Counted from the first letter of the stretch, positions 8,869 to 17,431 are shown. The stretch is 64,000 nucleotides of DNA from Paenarthrobacter nicotinovorans (GCF_021919345.1 NZ_CP089293.1:310001-374000), one strand, 5' to 3'. The notes: generated from the letters alone by a model not told the origin. Numbers and translations are program-made.

Positions 8869-9002
8869 ATGCCTTCATTGCGTCGATTTACTTGCCCCCG
8901 ACCGGTCTCCGGTCGCGAGGGCTGTTTGGCGCGCGCCTAGGTCCTGGCACGGAGAGGGTCGGGGGAGGAGACCTCCACCCACACCGAATCCAAGGACCAG
9001 CC
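8869..9002 (+). ncRNA. candidate structured 5' leader of the PheS-like ligase
   Basis: The interval can fold strongly. CCCCCGACC (8895-8903) pairs perfectly with GGTCGGGGG (8957-8965). Inside it ACCGG/CCGGT (8901-8905/8909-8913) forms an alternative hairpin. GGAGG (8964-8968) pairs with CCTCC (8972-8976) across a 3-base loop and shares two bases with the long stem, so these pairings compete. The ligase's own site AAGGA is at 8992-8996. A 23-codon open frame (8869-8940) also spans the leader. CATGCCTTCAT occurs at both ends (8868-8878 and 9002-9012). Whether this is a regulatory leader or a separate small RNA is not decidable here. Confidence 0.4.
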
Positions 9003-10121
9003 ATGCCTTCATATCTCAAACCCACAGAACTCCATGAAGCCCTGACCATCCGGGACCTCTCCAATCCGGACCAAGGCCCGCACGCCATGCAGCAACTCCT
9101 CCATGACACCGTGCGCGGCCTGCGCGGGCAGTGGAACGTGTCGGAGCGGATCATCCGCCATAGTCCCTTGGTCAGCGTTTCCGACAATTACGATCGGCTC
9201 GGCTTCAGCGCCGCGGACGTCACGCGCGACCAGAAGTACTCCCGCTACATCAGCCCTACCGTCATGCTGCGCAGTCACACCTCCGCGTCCATCCCGTCGT
9301 TGCTGCGTTCGCTGGATCCGGATGGGTCCCTCGACGAGCTCTGGGCAATCCCCGGCGTGGTTTATCGTCGGGACGCCATTGACCGGACCCATGTAGGGAC
9401 GCCGCACCAAGTGGATTTGTGGCGCGTCTCTTCCAAGGAGACGCTGACGGCCTCCCATCTAGGGGAAATGGTTGCCTCGCTGGTGAACGCTGTGCTGCCG
9501 GGCGCGGAGTGGCGGACGGTTCCGGCAACCCATCCCTACACGCACAACGGCCTGCAGCTCGATGTGCGTATGAACGGTGAGTGGCTGGAGCTTGCGGAGT
9601 GCGGGCTGATGGCCCCACAGCTGTTCCTGGATGCCGGATTGAACCCCGGTCACTGGTCGGGACTGGCTCTCGGGATGGGCTTGGACCGGGCCCTGATGCT
9701 CCGCAAGGGCGTTCCCGACATCAGATTGCTCAGCTCGGACGATCCCCGGATTCAACAGCAGATGCTGGACCTCTCACCGTGGAGACCGGTGTCCCACATG
9801 CCGTCCATCAGCAGGGACATCTCAATCGTCGTTGCCGCGGATATGGATGGCGAAGTGCTCGGAGACCGGGTGCGGACGGCTCTGGGTTACCGGGCGGAGG
9901 ACCTGGAAAGCGTCGAACTGATGGCCTTGACTGCGTACGACGAGCTTCCTGCCAGAGCGCGGGACCGTTTGCAGATCCTCGCCGGGCAGGCCAACGCGCT
10001 GATCCGGCTCGTCTTGCGGCCTCTCGGCCGCACGATGACGGATCCGGAAGCCAACCAAGTCCGGGACGATGTCTATCTGGCGTTGCACGAAGGCCCGGTG
10101 AAGGAGCTCATCGCAGGCTGA
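9003..10121 (+). CDS. srmL: PheS-related ligase with C-terminal FDX-ACB domain (SrmL-like)
   Basis: 372 residues resembling a phenylalanyl-tRNA synthetase alpha catalytic core. A motif-2-like block is SPTVMLRSHTSASIPS (residues 84-99), and motif 3 is GLALGMGLDRALMLRKG (220-236) followed by VPDIR. From ~262 to the end it resembles the ferredoxin-fold anticodon-binding domain normally found on PheT or on single-chain organellar PheRS (SISRDISIVV, LGRTMTDPEANQVRDDVY). The PheS N-terminal coiled coil is absent and no PheT is adjacent, so it is unlikely to be the cell's PheRS. It matches a family I recall as the PheS-related mystery ligase SrmL, of unknown substrate. AAGGA at 8992-8996 fixes the ATG at 9003. 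Confidence 0.72.
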   Translation: MPSYLKPTELHEALTIRDLSNPDQGPHAMQQLLHDTVRGLRGQWNVSERIIRHSPLVSVSDNYDRLGFSAADVTRDQKYSRYISPTVMLRSHTSASIPSLLRSLDPDGSLDELWAIPGVVYRRDAIDRTHVGTPHQVDLWRVSSKETLTASHLGEMVASLVNAVLPGAEWRTVPATHPYTHNGLQLDVRMNGEWLELAECGLMAPQLFLDAGLNPGHWSGLALGMGLDRALMLRKGVPDIRLLSSDDPRIQQQMLDLSPWRPVSHMPSISRDISIVVAADMDGEVLGDRVRTALGYRAEDLESVELMALTAYDELPARARDRLQILAGQANALIRLVLRPLGRTMTDPEANQVRDDVYLALHEGPVKELIAG

Positions 10122-10146
10122 AGCAACCCGTGCCAAGGCCGCCGGG

Positions 10147-10968
10147 CTATTGCAGCGGGGAGGACGAACTCCGGGTACCTGCCCCGGCCAAGGCCACCCG
10201 CGTCCTTACCGCGATCGCAGCACCCAGGACCAGTGCAGCTGCGACGGCGGCCGCGACCGCCGTCGGGAATGACTCAGGTGCGTCCGAGCTGCGGCCAACC
10301 GTGATCCATACCAGGCCCCACGTGATGGCCGCAGCGAGGGCGAGACGGCCATGGCCTTTGAAGGCCAAGGCGACGCCAATGACCGCCACCACCACCAGCA
10401 CGGCAACGGACCACACCTCGGGTTGCAGGCCGAATCCGGAGAATCCGGCAGCCTTCAAAGCGGCAGCGATATTGGCGCACACCGCCACGCTGGTCCACCC
10501 AAGATAGAGGCCCAAAGTTCCGTCCACCACAACGGCCTCCACCCATGAGGACGCGCGGGTCCGGCTGTAGCGGAGAAACGCCAGGACGAGGGTCGCAAGG
10601 AGTGCCAGGATCACCAGGACGCTGACAAAAAGCCATCCCGCCTGCACTGACAAGATCCATGCCGCATTCAGGATCATCGACGCGGCAACCACCCAGCCCA
10701 ACGCCCGCTGCCGGTTACTGGAACGCTGGGACGGCAACCACTGCCACACGGTGTAGGCAACCAGTCCGGTGTAAACCACGGACCAGATGGAGAACGCGGG
10801 CGTGGCCGGCGCCAGGAGGGTGGAATCAGCGGCCAGGGCACCGCCCGCGGCCTGGGCAATGGGCGTGCCGCCAAAGACTCCGACTCCGATCATCGAGCCA
10901 ACAATGCAGACAGCCAGACTCGCCGTTACAGCGATCTGTCGTGTGGGATCGGGGCTTCCGGTTGCCAT
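10147..10968 (-). CDS. TspO/MBR-like tryptophan-rich membrane protein
   Basis: 273 residues, highly hydrophobic, with about eight or nine predicted membrane segments. Segments such as PAFSIWSVVYTGLVAYTVWQW, ASMILNAAWILSV and LGLYLGWTSVAVCANIAA match the extended actinobacterial relatives of TspO/MBR. The AGAGG site upstream of the ATG at 10968 selects this start over the longer frame. It is divergent from the MarR gene at 11080, which may control it. The ligand is unknown; in many bacteria TspO proteins bind porphyrins and are linked to carotenoid control. Proximity to the carotenoid cluster makes such a link possible but unproven. Confidence 0.75.
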   Translation of the reverse strand: MATGSPDPTRQIAVTASLAVCIVGSMIGVGVFGGTPIAQAAGGALAADSTLLAPATPAFSIWSVVYTGLVAYTVWQWLPSQRSSNRQRALGWVVAASMILNAAWILSVQAGWLFVSVLVILALLATLVLAFLRYSRTRASSWVEAVVVDGTLGLYLGWTSVAVCANIAAALKAAGFSGFGLQPEVWSVAVLVVVAVIGVALAFKGHGRLALAAAITWGLVWITVGRSSDAPESFPTAVAAAVAAALVLGAAIAVRTRVALAGAGTRSSSSPLQ

Positions 10969-11039
10969 ATGCTGCGCCTCTTTCCTGATGGGATGTGCGG
11001 ATTCATGCATTCGGGGTGTCCGTGACTTAGTATCAAATT

Positions 11040-11054
11040 GCTAGTGAAGCGAGC
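11040..11054. promoter_or_regulatory. candidate MarR operator in the tspO/marR gap
   Basis: GCTAG-TGAAG-CGAGC is an inverted repeat with one imperfect position, preceded by AATT. It resembles the site in front of the carotenoid operon (GCTAG-ACAAG-CTAG at 17480-17493), with the same 5-base spacer ending in AAG. It lies between the divergent TspO-like and MarR genes. Confidence 0.45.
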
Positions 11055-11079
11055 TTTATGCTTATCGAAGGAACATCGG

Positions 11080-11601
11080 ATGGATTCGGAAGGCCACGCA
11101 AAGGGCTATTGGTACGGGAAAGACCCCGGGCAGAAGGCCATCGCCATCGATGTCCTGAACGCGCTGCGGGACTATCGAGCCTCCGAACAAGCGATGCGCC
11201 GCAGGACCCGCTCGTCCATGGGGATGGGCGAGAAAGACTTGCTGGCCCTGCGGTACCTTTTTGAGGCGGAAGCCGACGGCAAAGTGATGAAGCCGAAGGA
11301 CCTGGGCGACAAGCTGGGAATAACGTCGGCGTCCATGACCACCTTGATTGACCGTCTGGTGGAGTCCGGCCACATCCGCCGTGAACCCCATCCCACCGAT
11401 CGTCGCGCGCTGATCCTGAAGGCCACCCCGGGATCGGACCAGGAAGTCCGGCACACCCTGGGCGGGATGCACCGCCGGATGTTGGACGCAGCGTCTGCGC
11501 TGAGCCCGGACGAGTCACGGGTCGTGGTGGATTTCCTGCAGCATATGCGGGAGGCGTTGGACACCATCGACGAAGAGCCCGGAGAACCGTCCGGGTCATG
11601 A
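11080..11601 (+). CDS. MarR-family regulator at the distal end of the carotenoid cluster
   Basis: 173 residues with a winged helix: MKPKDLGDKLGITSASMTTL is the recognition region and RREPHPTDRRALILKATP the wing. The ATG at 11080 has AAGGA seven bases upstream. The gene converges on the carotenoid operon, with stops directly adjacent at 11596-11601, and diverges from the TspO-like gene. It resembles the second MarR at 17537 (shared THR/SER-rich recognition helix and HPxDRRAL wing), suggesting paralogues. The target is probably the adjacent inverted repeat at 11040-11054; the effector is unknown. Confidence 0.87.
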   Translation: MDSEGHAKGYWYGKDPGQKAIAIDVLNALRDYRASEQAMRRRTRSSMGMGEKDLLALRYLFEAEADGKVMKPKDLGDKLGITSASMTTLIDRLVESGHIRREPHPTDRRALILKATPGSDQEVRHTLGGMHRRMLDAASALSPDESRVVVDFLQHMREALDTIDEEPGEPSGS

Positions 11602-12795
11602 CGTCAGGCCCCACTGCAGGATGAAGATCAGGGTCACCAGGAATCCTGAACCGTAGTTGAGCCAGATAAACCGCCGCCATGCCACATTGGTGCGTGCCGC
11701 CGTCGTATCCGTGACGTTCCAGTACGGTGCGCAATTAACGATGTACGGGACGGCGATGATAGCCGCCAGCGGCCCGGGCCACGGCGTGGCCAGCATCGCC
11801 AGTCCCGCAACAAACCACAGGACGACGGCGAGCCGCACCGTCCGGCGGGCACCGATGACCGTTGCGATGGAGCCGATGCCCGCCTGCCGGTCGGGCTCGA
11901 TGTCCTGTACGGCACCGAAGGCGTGGGCGGCCATGCCCCAGAGGAAGAACGCGGCCAGCAGAAGGAGGAGGCCGGGCGTCACCTCGGCACCGGCGAGGGC
12001 CAAACCGACGACGGCGGGACTCACGAAGTGCGTACTCGACGTCAGCGAGTCCAGGACGGGGCGTTCCTTGAAGCGGAGTCCCGCCACGGAGTAGGCCACC
12101 ACGGCGAAGGCACTCACGGCCAGGCTCAGCCACACTGCCGGTCCGCCGGCGAAGGCGAGGACCAGCAGGAACGGCACGTTGGTGACGGCGGCGAGCCACA
12201 GCATTGGCCGGTGCAGCTGGGGCCGGAGGAGTGCGCCTTCGATGCCGCCCTTGCGCGGATTCTTGAGGTCCGATTCGTAATCAAAGACGTCGTTGATGCC
12301 GTACATGGCCAGGTTGTAGGGGATCAGGAAGTAGAACGTGCCCACGATCAGGACCCAGTCGATTTCGCGGGTGGTCAGGAGCATGGCCGCGGCAAACGGA
12401 TACGCGGTGTTGATCCAACTGACCGGCCGGGACGCCAGTATTGCCTGCGGAACCAGGCCTGTGAGGTCGGATTTTGCTCCGGCACTCCGACGGCGGGTCA
12501 GCCACATCCACAGCCCGGGAAGCACCACGACCCCTGCCAGCGGATAGGCGAAATCCTCGATGGGTGCCAGCCCGGCCTTCAAGCCAAGAATGTGCGAGGC
12601 GTCGTAGTGGAAAAGCTCCATGCCGATCATCACGGAGTCGAACACCGCGGTCAGCACAGCCAGGGCGGCGAACGCCAGCCCCACGGCTTTCCAATGCCTG
12701 GAGGCTTCGCCCTGCCGGGCACCCCGGCGGGCAAAGATCACGCCGGCGACGGCTGCCGCGGCGATGAAGGCAAGTGCGAGCCACAGGTACGTCAT
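11596..12795 (-). CDS. CrtYf-CrtEb fusion: lycopene cyclase subunit plus lycopene elongase
   Basis: 399 residues in two parts. Residues 1-~110 are a small lycopene-cyclase-type membrane domain (PIEDFAYPLAGVVVLP signature). From ~125 to the end is a UbiA-type prenyltransferase with NDVFDYESD as the Asp-rich motif and AVQDIEPDRQAG as the second. In corynebacteria these are separate genes, crtYf and crtEb. CrtEb adds C5 units to lycopene to give flavuxanthin-type C50 carotenoids, and CrtYe/CrtYf cyclise the ends. Here they are one reading frame. The ATG at 12795 overlaps the crtYe stop by four bases, which selects this start. Membrane-bound. Confidence 0.85.
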   Translation of the reverse strand: MTYLWLALAFIAAAAVAGVIFARRGARQGEASRHWKAVGLAFAALAVLTAVFDSVMIGMELFHYDASHILGLKAGLAPIEDFAYPLAGVVVLPGLWMWLTRRRSAGAKSDLTGLVPQAILASRPVSWINTAYPFAAAMLLTTREIDWVLIVGTFYFLIPYNLAMYGINDVFDYESDLKNPRKGGIEGALLRPQLHRPMLWLAAVTNVPFLLVLAFAGGPAVWLSLAVSAFAVVAYSVAGLRFKERPVLDSLTSSTHFVSPAVVGLALAGAEVTPGLLLLLAAFFLWGMAAHAFGAVQDIEPDRQAGIGSIATVIGARRTVRLAVVLWFVAGLAMLATPWPGPLAAIIAVPYIVNCAPYWNVTDTTAARTNVAWRRFIWLNYGSGFLVTLIFILQWGLTS

Positions 12796-13142
12796 GCGTT
12801 CTCCCGCTCCCGCTCCGCTTGCCTCGCGGGAGACCGTTCCAGCAACCGCCGGGCGCCCGTGTACAGGACCATGGTGCACAGGGTCAGGAAGAGCAGGAAC
12901 ACGGGCTCCTCAATGGGCAGCTCGGGAGCGATCAACAGGCCCGTGGCTATGGTTCCTTCCCCGCGGAGGAAAATCCCGAGTCCGATTCCGGCCGCGTCCC
13001 AGCCGAGGAAGAACAAAACCCCGACGGCGGTTACGATCGCCGCTGCCTTCGCGTCATGCCAAAAGAACAGGCGGAATCTGTGATCCAGCAGCAGCATGCA
13101 GGTGATGCCGAGCAGCAACGAGGCCAAGTAGAGGACTCCCAT
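12792..13142 (-). CDS. crtYe: CrtYe-like C50 carotenoid cyclase subunit
   Basis: 116 residues, three or four membrane segments, of the small heterodimeric lycopene-cyclase family. The key signature is APELPIEEPVFLLFLTL, the PxEE-type motif. It acts with the CrtYf half encoded next to it to close the terminal rings of C50 carotenoids such as decaprenoxanthin or sarcinaxanthin. The ATG at 13142 shares a base with the crtI stop (TGATG) and the gene ends in ATGA with the next, so it sits firmly inside the operon. Ring type (epsilon, gamma or beta) is not predictable here. Confidence 0.87.
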   Translation of the reverse strand: MGVLYLASLLLGITCMLLLDHRFRLFFWHDAKAAAIVTAVGVLFFLGWDAAGIGLGIFLRGEGTIATGLLIAPELPIEEPVFLLFLTLCTMVLYTGARRLLERSPARQAERERENA

Positions 13143-14794
13143 CAGCCAATCCTGCTGGCTACAGGCCTCACGGTGACAGGGCCGGTGCTGTGATCGCCGC
13201 GGATCCTTTTCAAGACCAGCTCGGCGCTGATCAGGCACATGGGCACACCCACGCCAGGGGCCGTTGTGGCACCGGCGTAGTAGAGGCCCTGCACGCGCTT
13301 GGAGGCATTCTGGGGCCGGAACATGGCGCTTTGTCCCAGTGTGTGGGCCGGTCCCAGCATGCCTCCGCGCCACGAGTTGTAGTCACGGGCGAAGTCCGCT
13401 GGTCCTGTTGTCTGCCGGATCACGATCCTCTCGCGAAGGTCCGGGATGCCTGCCCATTGGGCGATCTGGTCGATCGCCGCGTCGGCGGTTCGTTCTATGA
13501 GCACATCTCCCGCCCCGTCCGGCCCGCCGGCTCCCAGTGCGGGATCGGCCGGGATGGGAACCAGGACGAAGAGGTTCTCGTGGTCTGTGGGCGCTACGGC
13601 GGGATCGGTTGCGCTGGGTTTGCAGACATAGATTGACGCCGGGTCCGGAATGGCCGGGTTTTCACCGAAGATGGAGGCGAAGTTTGCCTCCCAATCACGG
13701 GTGAAGAACAAAGAGTGGTGCGGCAATTCAGGGAGCTTGCCCTTGACTCCCAGCATCACCAGGACTGCTCCCGGACCGCTGGTACGCCGCTGCCACCAGG
13801 AACCGGGGTAGCTGCGGTCCCGCACGCCCAGCAGTTGGGTTTCGGTGTGGTGCAGATCGGCGCCGGAGACCACGAGGTCCGCCACGCTGTAGTGCTCGTT
13901 CCCGGAGGTGTCACGCCAGGTCACGCCGGTGACTTCACGGCTGTCCTTGCCGGTCAAGGCGGCCGGAAGCTTGACGCCGTCGAACCGTCCCACCTTCTTG
14001 GTCCTGCTGACGGCGCGGGTGGTGATCTTGAGGGCCTCGGCGCCGGTGTGGATCCGAACCCCGGCCTGGACTGCCAGATCCTCAAGCCGGCCCACGAGCT
14101 CCCAGAAGCCGCCCATTGGGTATTGCACCCCGTCACCGAGGTCCAGCGCACTCATCAAGTGGTACATGGCAGGAGCATCGGAAGGGCTGGTGCCCAGGAA
14201 GACGGCCGGATAACCCAGGACCTGCCGCAGCACAGGATGCTGGAAACGCCGGGCAACGTATTTGTCCAGGGGCGTCAGCAGAAGCTGCGCAAGCTTGGGC
14301 AGGCTGCGCAGCACCTCGGGTTGGAGCAGTCCTTGCAACCTGGTGAAGGGGTTGTAGAGGAAGAAGCGCTCCGCCATGTCGGTGGTGTGCCGCGCCGATG
14401 CCAGATAGGTGGCCAGCTTCCTGGCGCTGCCGGGTTCCACGTCCTCGAACGTTTCCAAAACCTGTTCGCTGCCCAAGGGAACGGTTAGCGTGTCCGGCCG
14501 GACGCCGTCGAGGTTTGGTTCGCTGAACACGCGGTACGCGGGACTGAGCGTGCGGAGATCCAACTGTTCCGCGGTGCTGGTGCCCAGAAGCTCGAAAAAA
14601 TGGTCGAAGACGCCGGGCATCAGGTACCAGGAGGGGCCCGTATCAAAGCGGAAGCCGTCGCGCTCAAGGCTGCCGGCGCGCCCGCCAACGCGGTCACGTT
14701 GCTCAAGGAGTTGGACTTCGTGTCCTTCGTGGGCGAGGAGGGCGGCGGTGGCAAGCCCAGCGATGCCACCGCCGATCACTACTGTCCGGGTCAT
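13142..14794 (-). CDS. crtI: phytoene desaturase CrtI
   Basis: About 550 residues. The N-terminus MTRTVVIGGGIAGLATAALL is the FAD-binding dinucleotide fold, followed by RVGGRAGSLERDGFRFDTGP. The C-terminal block YYAGATTAPGVGVPMCLISA is the typical CrtI end. The enzyme desaturates phytoene to lycopene at the membrane. The ATG at 14794 overlaps the crtB stop by four bases, and longer upstream codons lack similarity. It is the third biosynthetic enzyme of the operon. No lesions are visible. Confidence 0.93.
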   Translation of the reverse strand: MTRTVVIGGGIAGLATAALLAHEGHEVQLLEQRDRVGGRAGSLERDGFRFDTGPSWYLMPGVFDHFFELLGTSTAEQLDLRTLSPAYRVFSEPNLDGVRPDTLTVPLGSEQVLETFEDVEPGSARKLATYLASARHTTDMAERFFLYNPFTRLQGLLQPEVLRSLPKLAQLLLTPLDKYVARRFQHPVLRQVLGYPAVFLGTSPSDAPAMYHLMSALDLGDGVQYPMGGFWELVGRLEDLAVQAGVRIHTGAEALKITTRAVSRTKKVGRFDGVKLPAALTGKDSREVTGVTWRDTSGNEHYSVADLVVSGADLHHTETQLLGVRDRSYPGSWWQRRTSGPGAVLVMLGVKGKLPELPHHSLFFTRDWEANFASIFGENPAIPDPASIYVCKPSATDPAVAPTDHENLFVLVPIPADPALGAGGPDGAGDVLIERTADAAIDQIAQWAGIPDLRERIVIRQTTGPADFARDYNSWRGGMLGPAHTLGQSAMFRPQNASKRVQGLYYAGATTAPGVGVPMCLISAELVLKRIRGDHSTGPVTVRPVASRIG

Positions 14795-15696
14795 CGGTGC
14801 AGCTCCATCCAGGTAGAGGTGACTGCCCGCGCGGCAAGGCCGGCCTTCACGGCATCCGGGACGCGTACCCGTGAACGGTAGAGCTCGTCCACGGTGGTCT
14901 GCTCGATCCTGTCCGTCAGGGCTGTGAAGAGGGAAAGGGCGCTGCGGACAGCGGCCCGGGCATCGCGCGGCAGCAAGGGGATGACGGCGTCGGCGTCGGC
15001 CAACTGGGCGCGGATGGTGCGTACCCATTCCACGCGGTCGCGGTCCTCAAGGTGCTCGGAGGTGCCCAGGTAATTTCGCCCCAGACGGGTGGTGTCATCG
15101 GCCAGGTCGCGCAGGAAATTGATGTTCTGGAAAGCAGCCCCCAGCCGGCTGGCGCCATGCTGCAAAGCCGCGGCGTCGCCGTCGTCGATGTTTTCATCCC
15201 GCATGAAAACGCGCAGGCACATCAGCCCTACAACCTCGGCGGAGCCGTGGACGTAACCCTGGTGGGCGTCGGCGTCGAAACGCAGGGGGGTCTCCGGCGT
15301 CCCGGTGCGCTCGCCGAGGTCCGTGCGCATGGAGTCGAAGAACGGATTAATGAGCGACTCGTCAATCCGGGCCGCGCGGGCAGTCTGCGCGAAGGCATGG
15401 ATGATGAGGTCGCTGCTGTAGCCCAGCTTGACGGCCCGGTGGGTCTCGTCGATGAAGTGGGCCAGGGCATCGCACTGTTCCTGGTAGCTGAGGCCGGCCT
15501 CCGCGGTGACACCATCCACGAGTTCGTCCGCGACGCGCACCAAGGCGTAGATGTTCCGGACATGTTGGCGGTGCCGCCGCCCGAGCAGCCTGCACGCCAG
15601 CCCGAACGAGGTGGAATACGCGGCGATCACCTGGTTGGCGGCCCGCTCGGCCGTCCGGGTGAAATGGGTGAATGAGGTGTCTGAGGCGAGGCTCAT
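14791..15696 (-). CDS. crtB: phytoene synthase CrtB
   Basis: 301 residues of the squalene/phytoene synthase family, which condenses two geranylgeranyl diphosphates to phytoene. It contains YSTSFGLACRLL near the N-terminus. The first Asp-rich region is in YALVRVADELVD and the second in FLRDLADDTTRLGRNYLG, with the metal-binding aspartates present. The ATG at 15696 overlaps the crtE stop (15693-15696) and the gene ends in a four-base overlap with crtI. Confidence 0.93.
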   Translation of the reverse strand: MSLASDTSFTHFTRTAERAANQVIAAYSTSFGLACRLLGRRHRQHVRNIYALVRVADELVDGVTAEAGLSYQEQCDALAHFIDETHRAVKLGYSSDLIIHAFAQTARAARIDESLINPFFDSMRTDLGERTGTPETPLRFDADAHQGYVHGSAEVVGLMCLRVFMRDENIDDGDAAALQHGASRLGAAFQNINFLRDLADDTTRLGRNYLGTSEHLEDRDRVEWVRTIRAQLADADAVIPLLPRDARAAVRSALSLFTALTDRIEQTTVDELYRSRVRVPDAVKAGLAARAVTSTWMELHR

Positions 15697-16880
15697 GACT
15701 GCCGTCCTTCCAATTGCCCGGCGAGGTCCAGCAACACATTGCACACGCCCTGCGGGATGGTGCTGGTCAGCAGCTCGTTGAAGGCCCGCATCTGCTCCTC
15801 GATGAGTCCGTTGACGAACGTTTCCGCCCCGCAATCGGCCAAGTGCCGGCGAACGTATTCGCATTCCGAGCCGTTCAGCTCCGGCCTGCCGAAGAAAGGC
15901 TCAATGTCCGGCCAGGCCGCCGTGGTTCGTGCATGGGCGATGATGGCCGTTTCTTTTCCCTCCCGCAGATCCGAAAAGGGATCCTTGCCGTGCCGGCGGG
16001 GGTCCCCGAACGTTGATAGGAGGTCGTCCTGGAGTTGGAAGGCGAGGCCCAGATGGCGGCCGGCCGTGGCGAGCGCATTTTCGACGGCGAAGTCCGCGCC
16101 CGCCAGCGCGGCTGCGGCCCGCAGGGGAAGTTCGAAGGTGTAGGTGGCGGTTTTGTAGCCGCACATCACCAGGATGGTCTCGAGGTGGGGGTCGATGATG
16201 CCGTCCCCGAGGCCCACGTCCAGCTGCTCACCGGCCACTGTTTCGTTGATGGTGTGTTCCAGGAGATCCAGGAGCCGCAGCCTCAGTGCATGCGGGAGGT
16301 CTGCCCTGGCGAAGGCCTGGTGGGTGGCGGCGAGGAGCATGTCCCCCATGAGGATGCCGCCGGTTTGGGCCCAGTGGAGGTCGCTGCCTTCCCGGGCGCC
16401 TTCACCACTGTTGGTCCGGGGAAGTGACTGGGTTTCTGAAAGCGACTTTGCTTCTGCGAGGAGGGAGCCGATGAGGTTCGGGTGCCCGCGCCGGACCAGG
16501 TCTCCGTCGATCACGTCGTCGTGGAGCAGGAAGGAGTAGTGGAGGAGTTCGATCGCGGCCGCAATGCTGATGGCCGTTTCGCGGTGGCCCGTGTCCGGTG
16601 GGCTGGCTTGGGGCTGGTTGGTGCGGGGCTGGCTTGTCCCGTGCGGGGCTGTCCCGTCCGTGCCGCGCCCCCTGAGGGCATCGTAGGTCTCCATGAGCAG
16701 CAAGGGACGCACGAACTTTCCACCCAGGACGTTGTGGCCGGCCAGTTCCCAGAGTCTGGTGAAATGCGGCCCATACGTTGTTGCGGCGGCGGCCCGCTTG
16801 CCGATGAGCCCGCTGAGCTCGTTCTCAATCGCCGTGCAAAGGTCGGTGCGGCTGCGTAAAGCACCGGAGGTGACGGTCAT
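15693..16880 (-). CDS. crtE: geranylgeranyl diphosphate synthase CrtE
   Basis: 395 residues of the trans-prenyltransferase family, somewhat long because of a Thr/Gln/Pro-rich insert around residues 75-100. The first Asp-rich motif is LLHDDVIDGD and the second LQDDLLSTFGD. The FARM-adjacent GGKFVRPLLLM block is present. It makes C20 diphosphate for CrtB and for the elongase pathway. The ATG at 16880 overlaps the idi stop by four bases. Confidence 0.92.
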   Translation of the reverse strand: MTVTSGALRSRTDLCTAIENELSGLIGKRAAAATTYGPHFTRLWELAGHNVLGGKFVRPLLLMETYDALRGRGTDGTAPHGTSQPRTNQPQASPPDTGHRETAISIAAAIELLHYSFLLHDDVIDGDLVRRGHPNLIGSLLAEAKSLSETQSLPRTNSGEGAREGSDLHWAQTGGILMGDMLLAATHQAFARADLPHALRLRLLDLLEHTINETVAGEQLDVGLGDGIIDPHLETILVMCGYKTATYTFELPLRAAAALAGADFAVENALATAGRHLGLAFQLQDDLLSTFGDPRRHGKDPFSDLREGKETAIIAHARTTAAWPDIEPFFGRPELNGSECEYVRRHLADCGAETFVNGLIEEQMRAFNELLTSTIPQGVCNVLLDLAGQLEGRQS

Positions 16881-17431
16881 GCTTTGGCTCCGGTCCCGAG
16901 GGGGAGTACCCGCGCTTCAAGCAGCTGGGGGAACTGGAGTCCCAACCACGGGCTGAAAGCGGAGGGGGTGCGCTCCAGGGAGTTGGCCAGCAGGGCCGGT
17001 GACATCCAGGCCCAGTCCGCTACCTCTGAAGGATTGGGGTTTAGATCGCCGGCGATCCTGGCGACGTAGACCGGGCAGATTTCGTTTTCCACAATTCCCG
17101 TGGGGTCCACGGCCCTGTACCGGAAGTGGGGGAGCGCCATTTCAACCTGGTTGGCATCCACCCCGAGTTCGAACTGCGCCCGGCGGGCTACTGCGTCCAA
17201 GGGGTCCTCGCCGGGTGCCGGGTGTCCGCAAAAGCTGTTGGTCCACACTCCGGGCCAGGTTTTCTTCTCCGGCGAGCGGCGGGTCAGGAGGACCTCGCCG
17301 TCATCGTTGAGGAGGTAGCAGGAGAATGCGAGGTGGAGGGGCGTTTCCTGTGTGTGGACCCCTGCTTTGGGGGCTTCGCCTATGGGTGTGCCGGCGTCGT
17401 CAAGGAGGACAACCATCTCTGTAGCGTTCAT
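16877..17431 (-). CDS. idi: isopentenyl-diphosphate delta-isomerase (type 1)
   Basis: 184 residues of the Nudix-fold type 1 isomerase that interconverts IPP and DMAPP. The metal and catalytic blocks are HLAFSCYLLNDDGEVLLTRR, TWPGVWTNSFCGHP with the catalytic cysteine, and IVENEICPVY with the glutamates. A strong Shine-Dalgarno (AGGAGG) lies upstream of the ATG at 17431, which selects it over the longer frame. It is first in the six-gene carotenoid operon, feeding prenyl precursors to CrtE. Confidence 0.93.
   Translation of the reverse strand: MNATEMVVLLDDAGTPIGEAPKAGVHTQETPLHLAFSCYLLNDDGEVLLTRRSPEKKTWPGVWTNSFCGHPAPGEDPLDAVARRAQFELGVDANQVEMALPHFRYRAVDPTGIVENEICPVYVARIAGDLNPNPSEVADWAWMSPALLANSLERTPSAFSPWLGLQFPQLLEARVLPLGTGAKA

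Noticed and set aside
8941..9000. A tRNA-like fold ending in GGACCA upstream of the PheS-like ligase
   Set aside because: Only five acceptor pairs (GTCCT with AGGAC) could be made and no D-, anticodon and T-arm combination fits, so it is treated as a leader, not a tRNA.
9581..10507. A 308-residue + strand frame across the end of the PheS-like ligase and the TspO-like gene
   Set aside because: Spans the convergent ends of two supported genes in another frame and has no domain or start signal.
11923..13083. A 386-residue frame on the + strand across the crtYf-crtEb and crtYe genes
   Set aside because: It overlaps two well-supported carotenoid genes on the other strand and is low-complexity and charge-rich without any domain signature.
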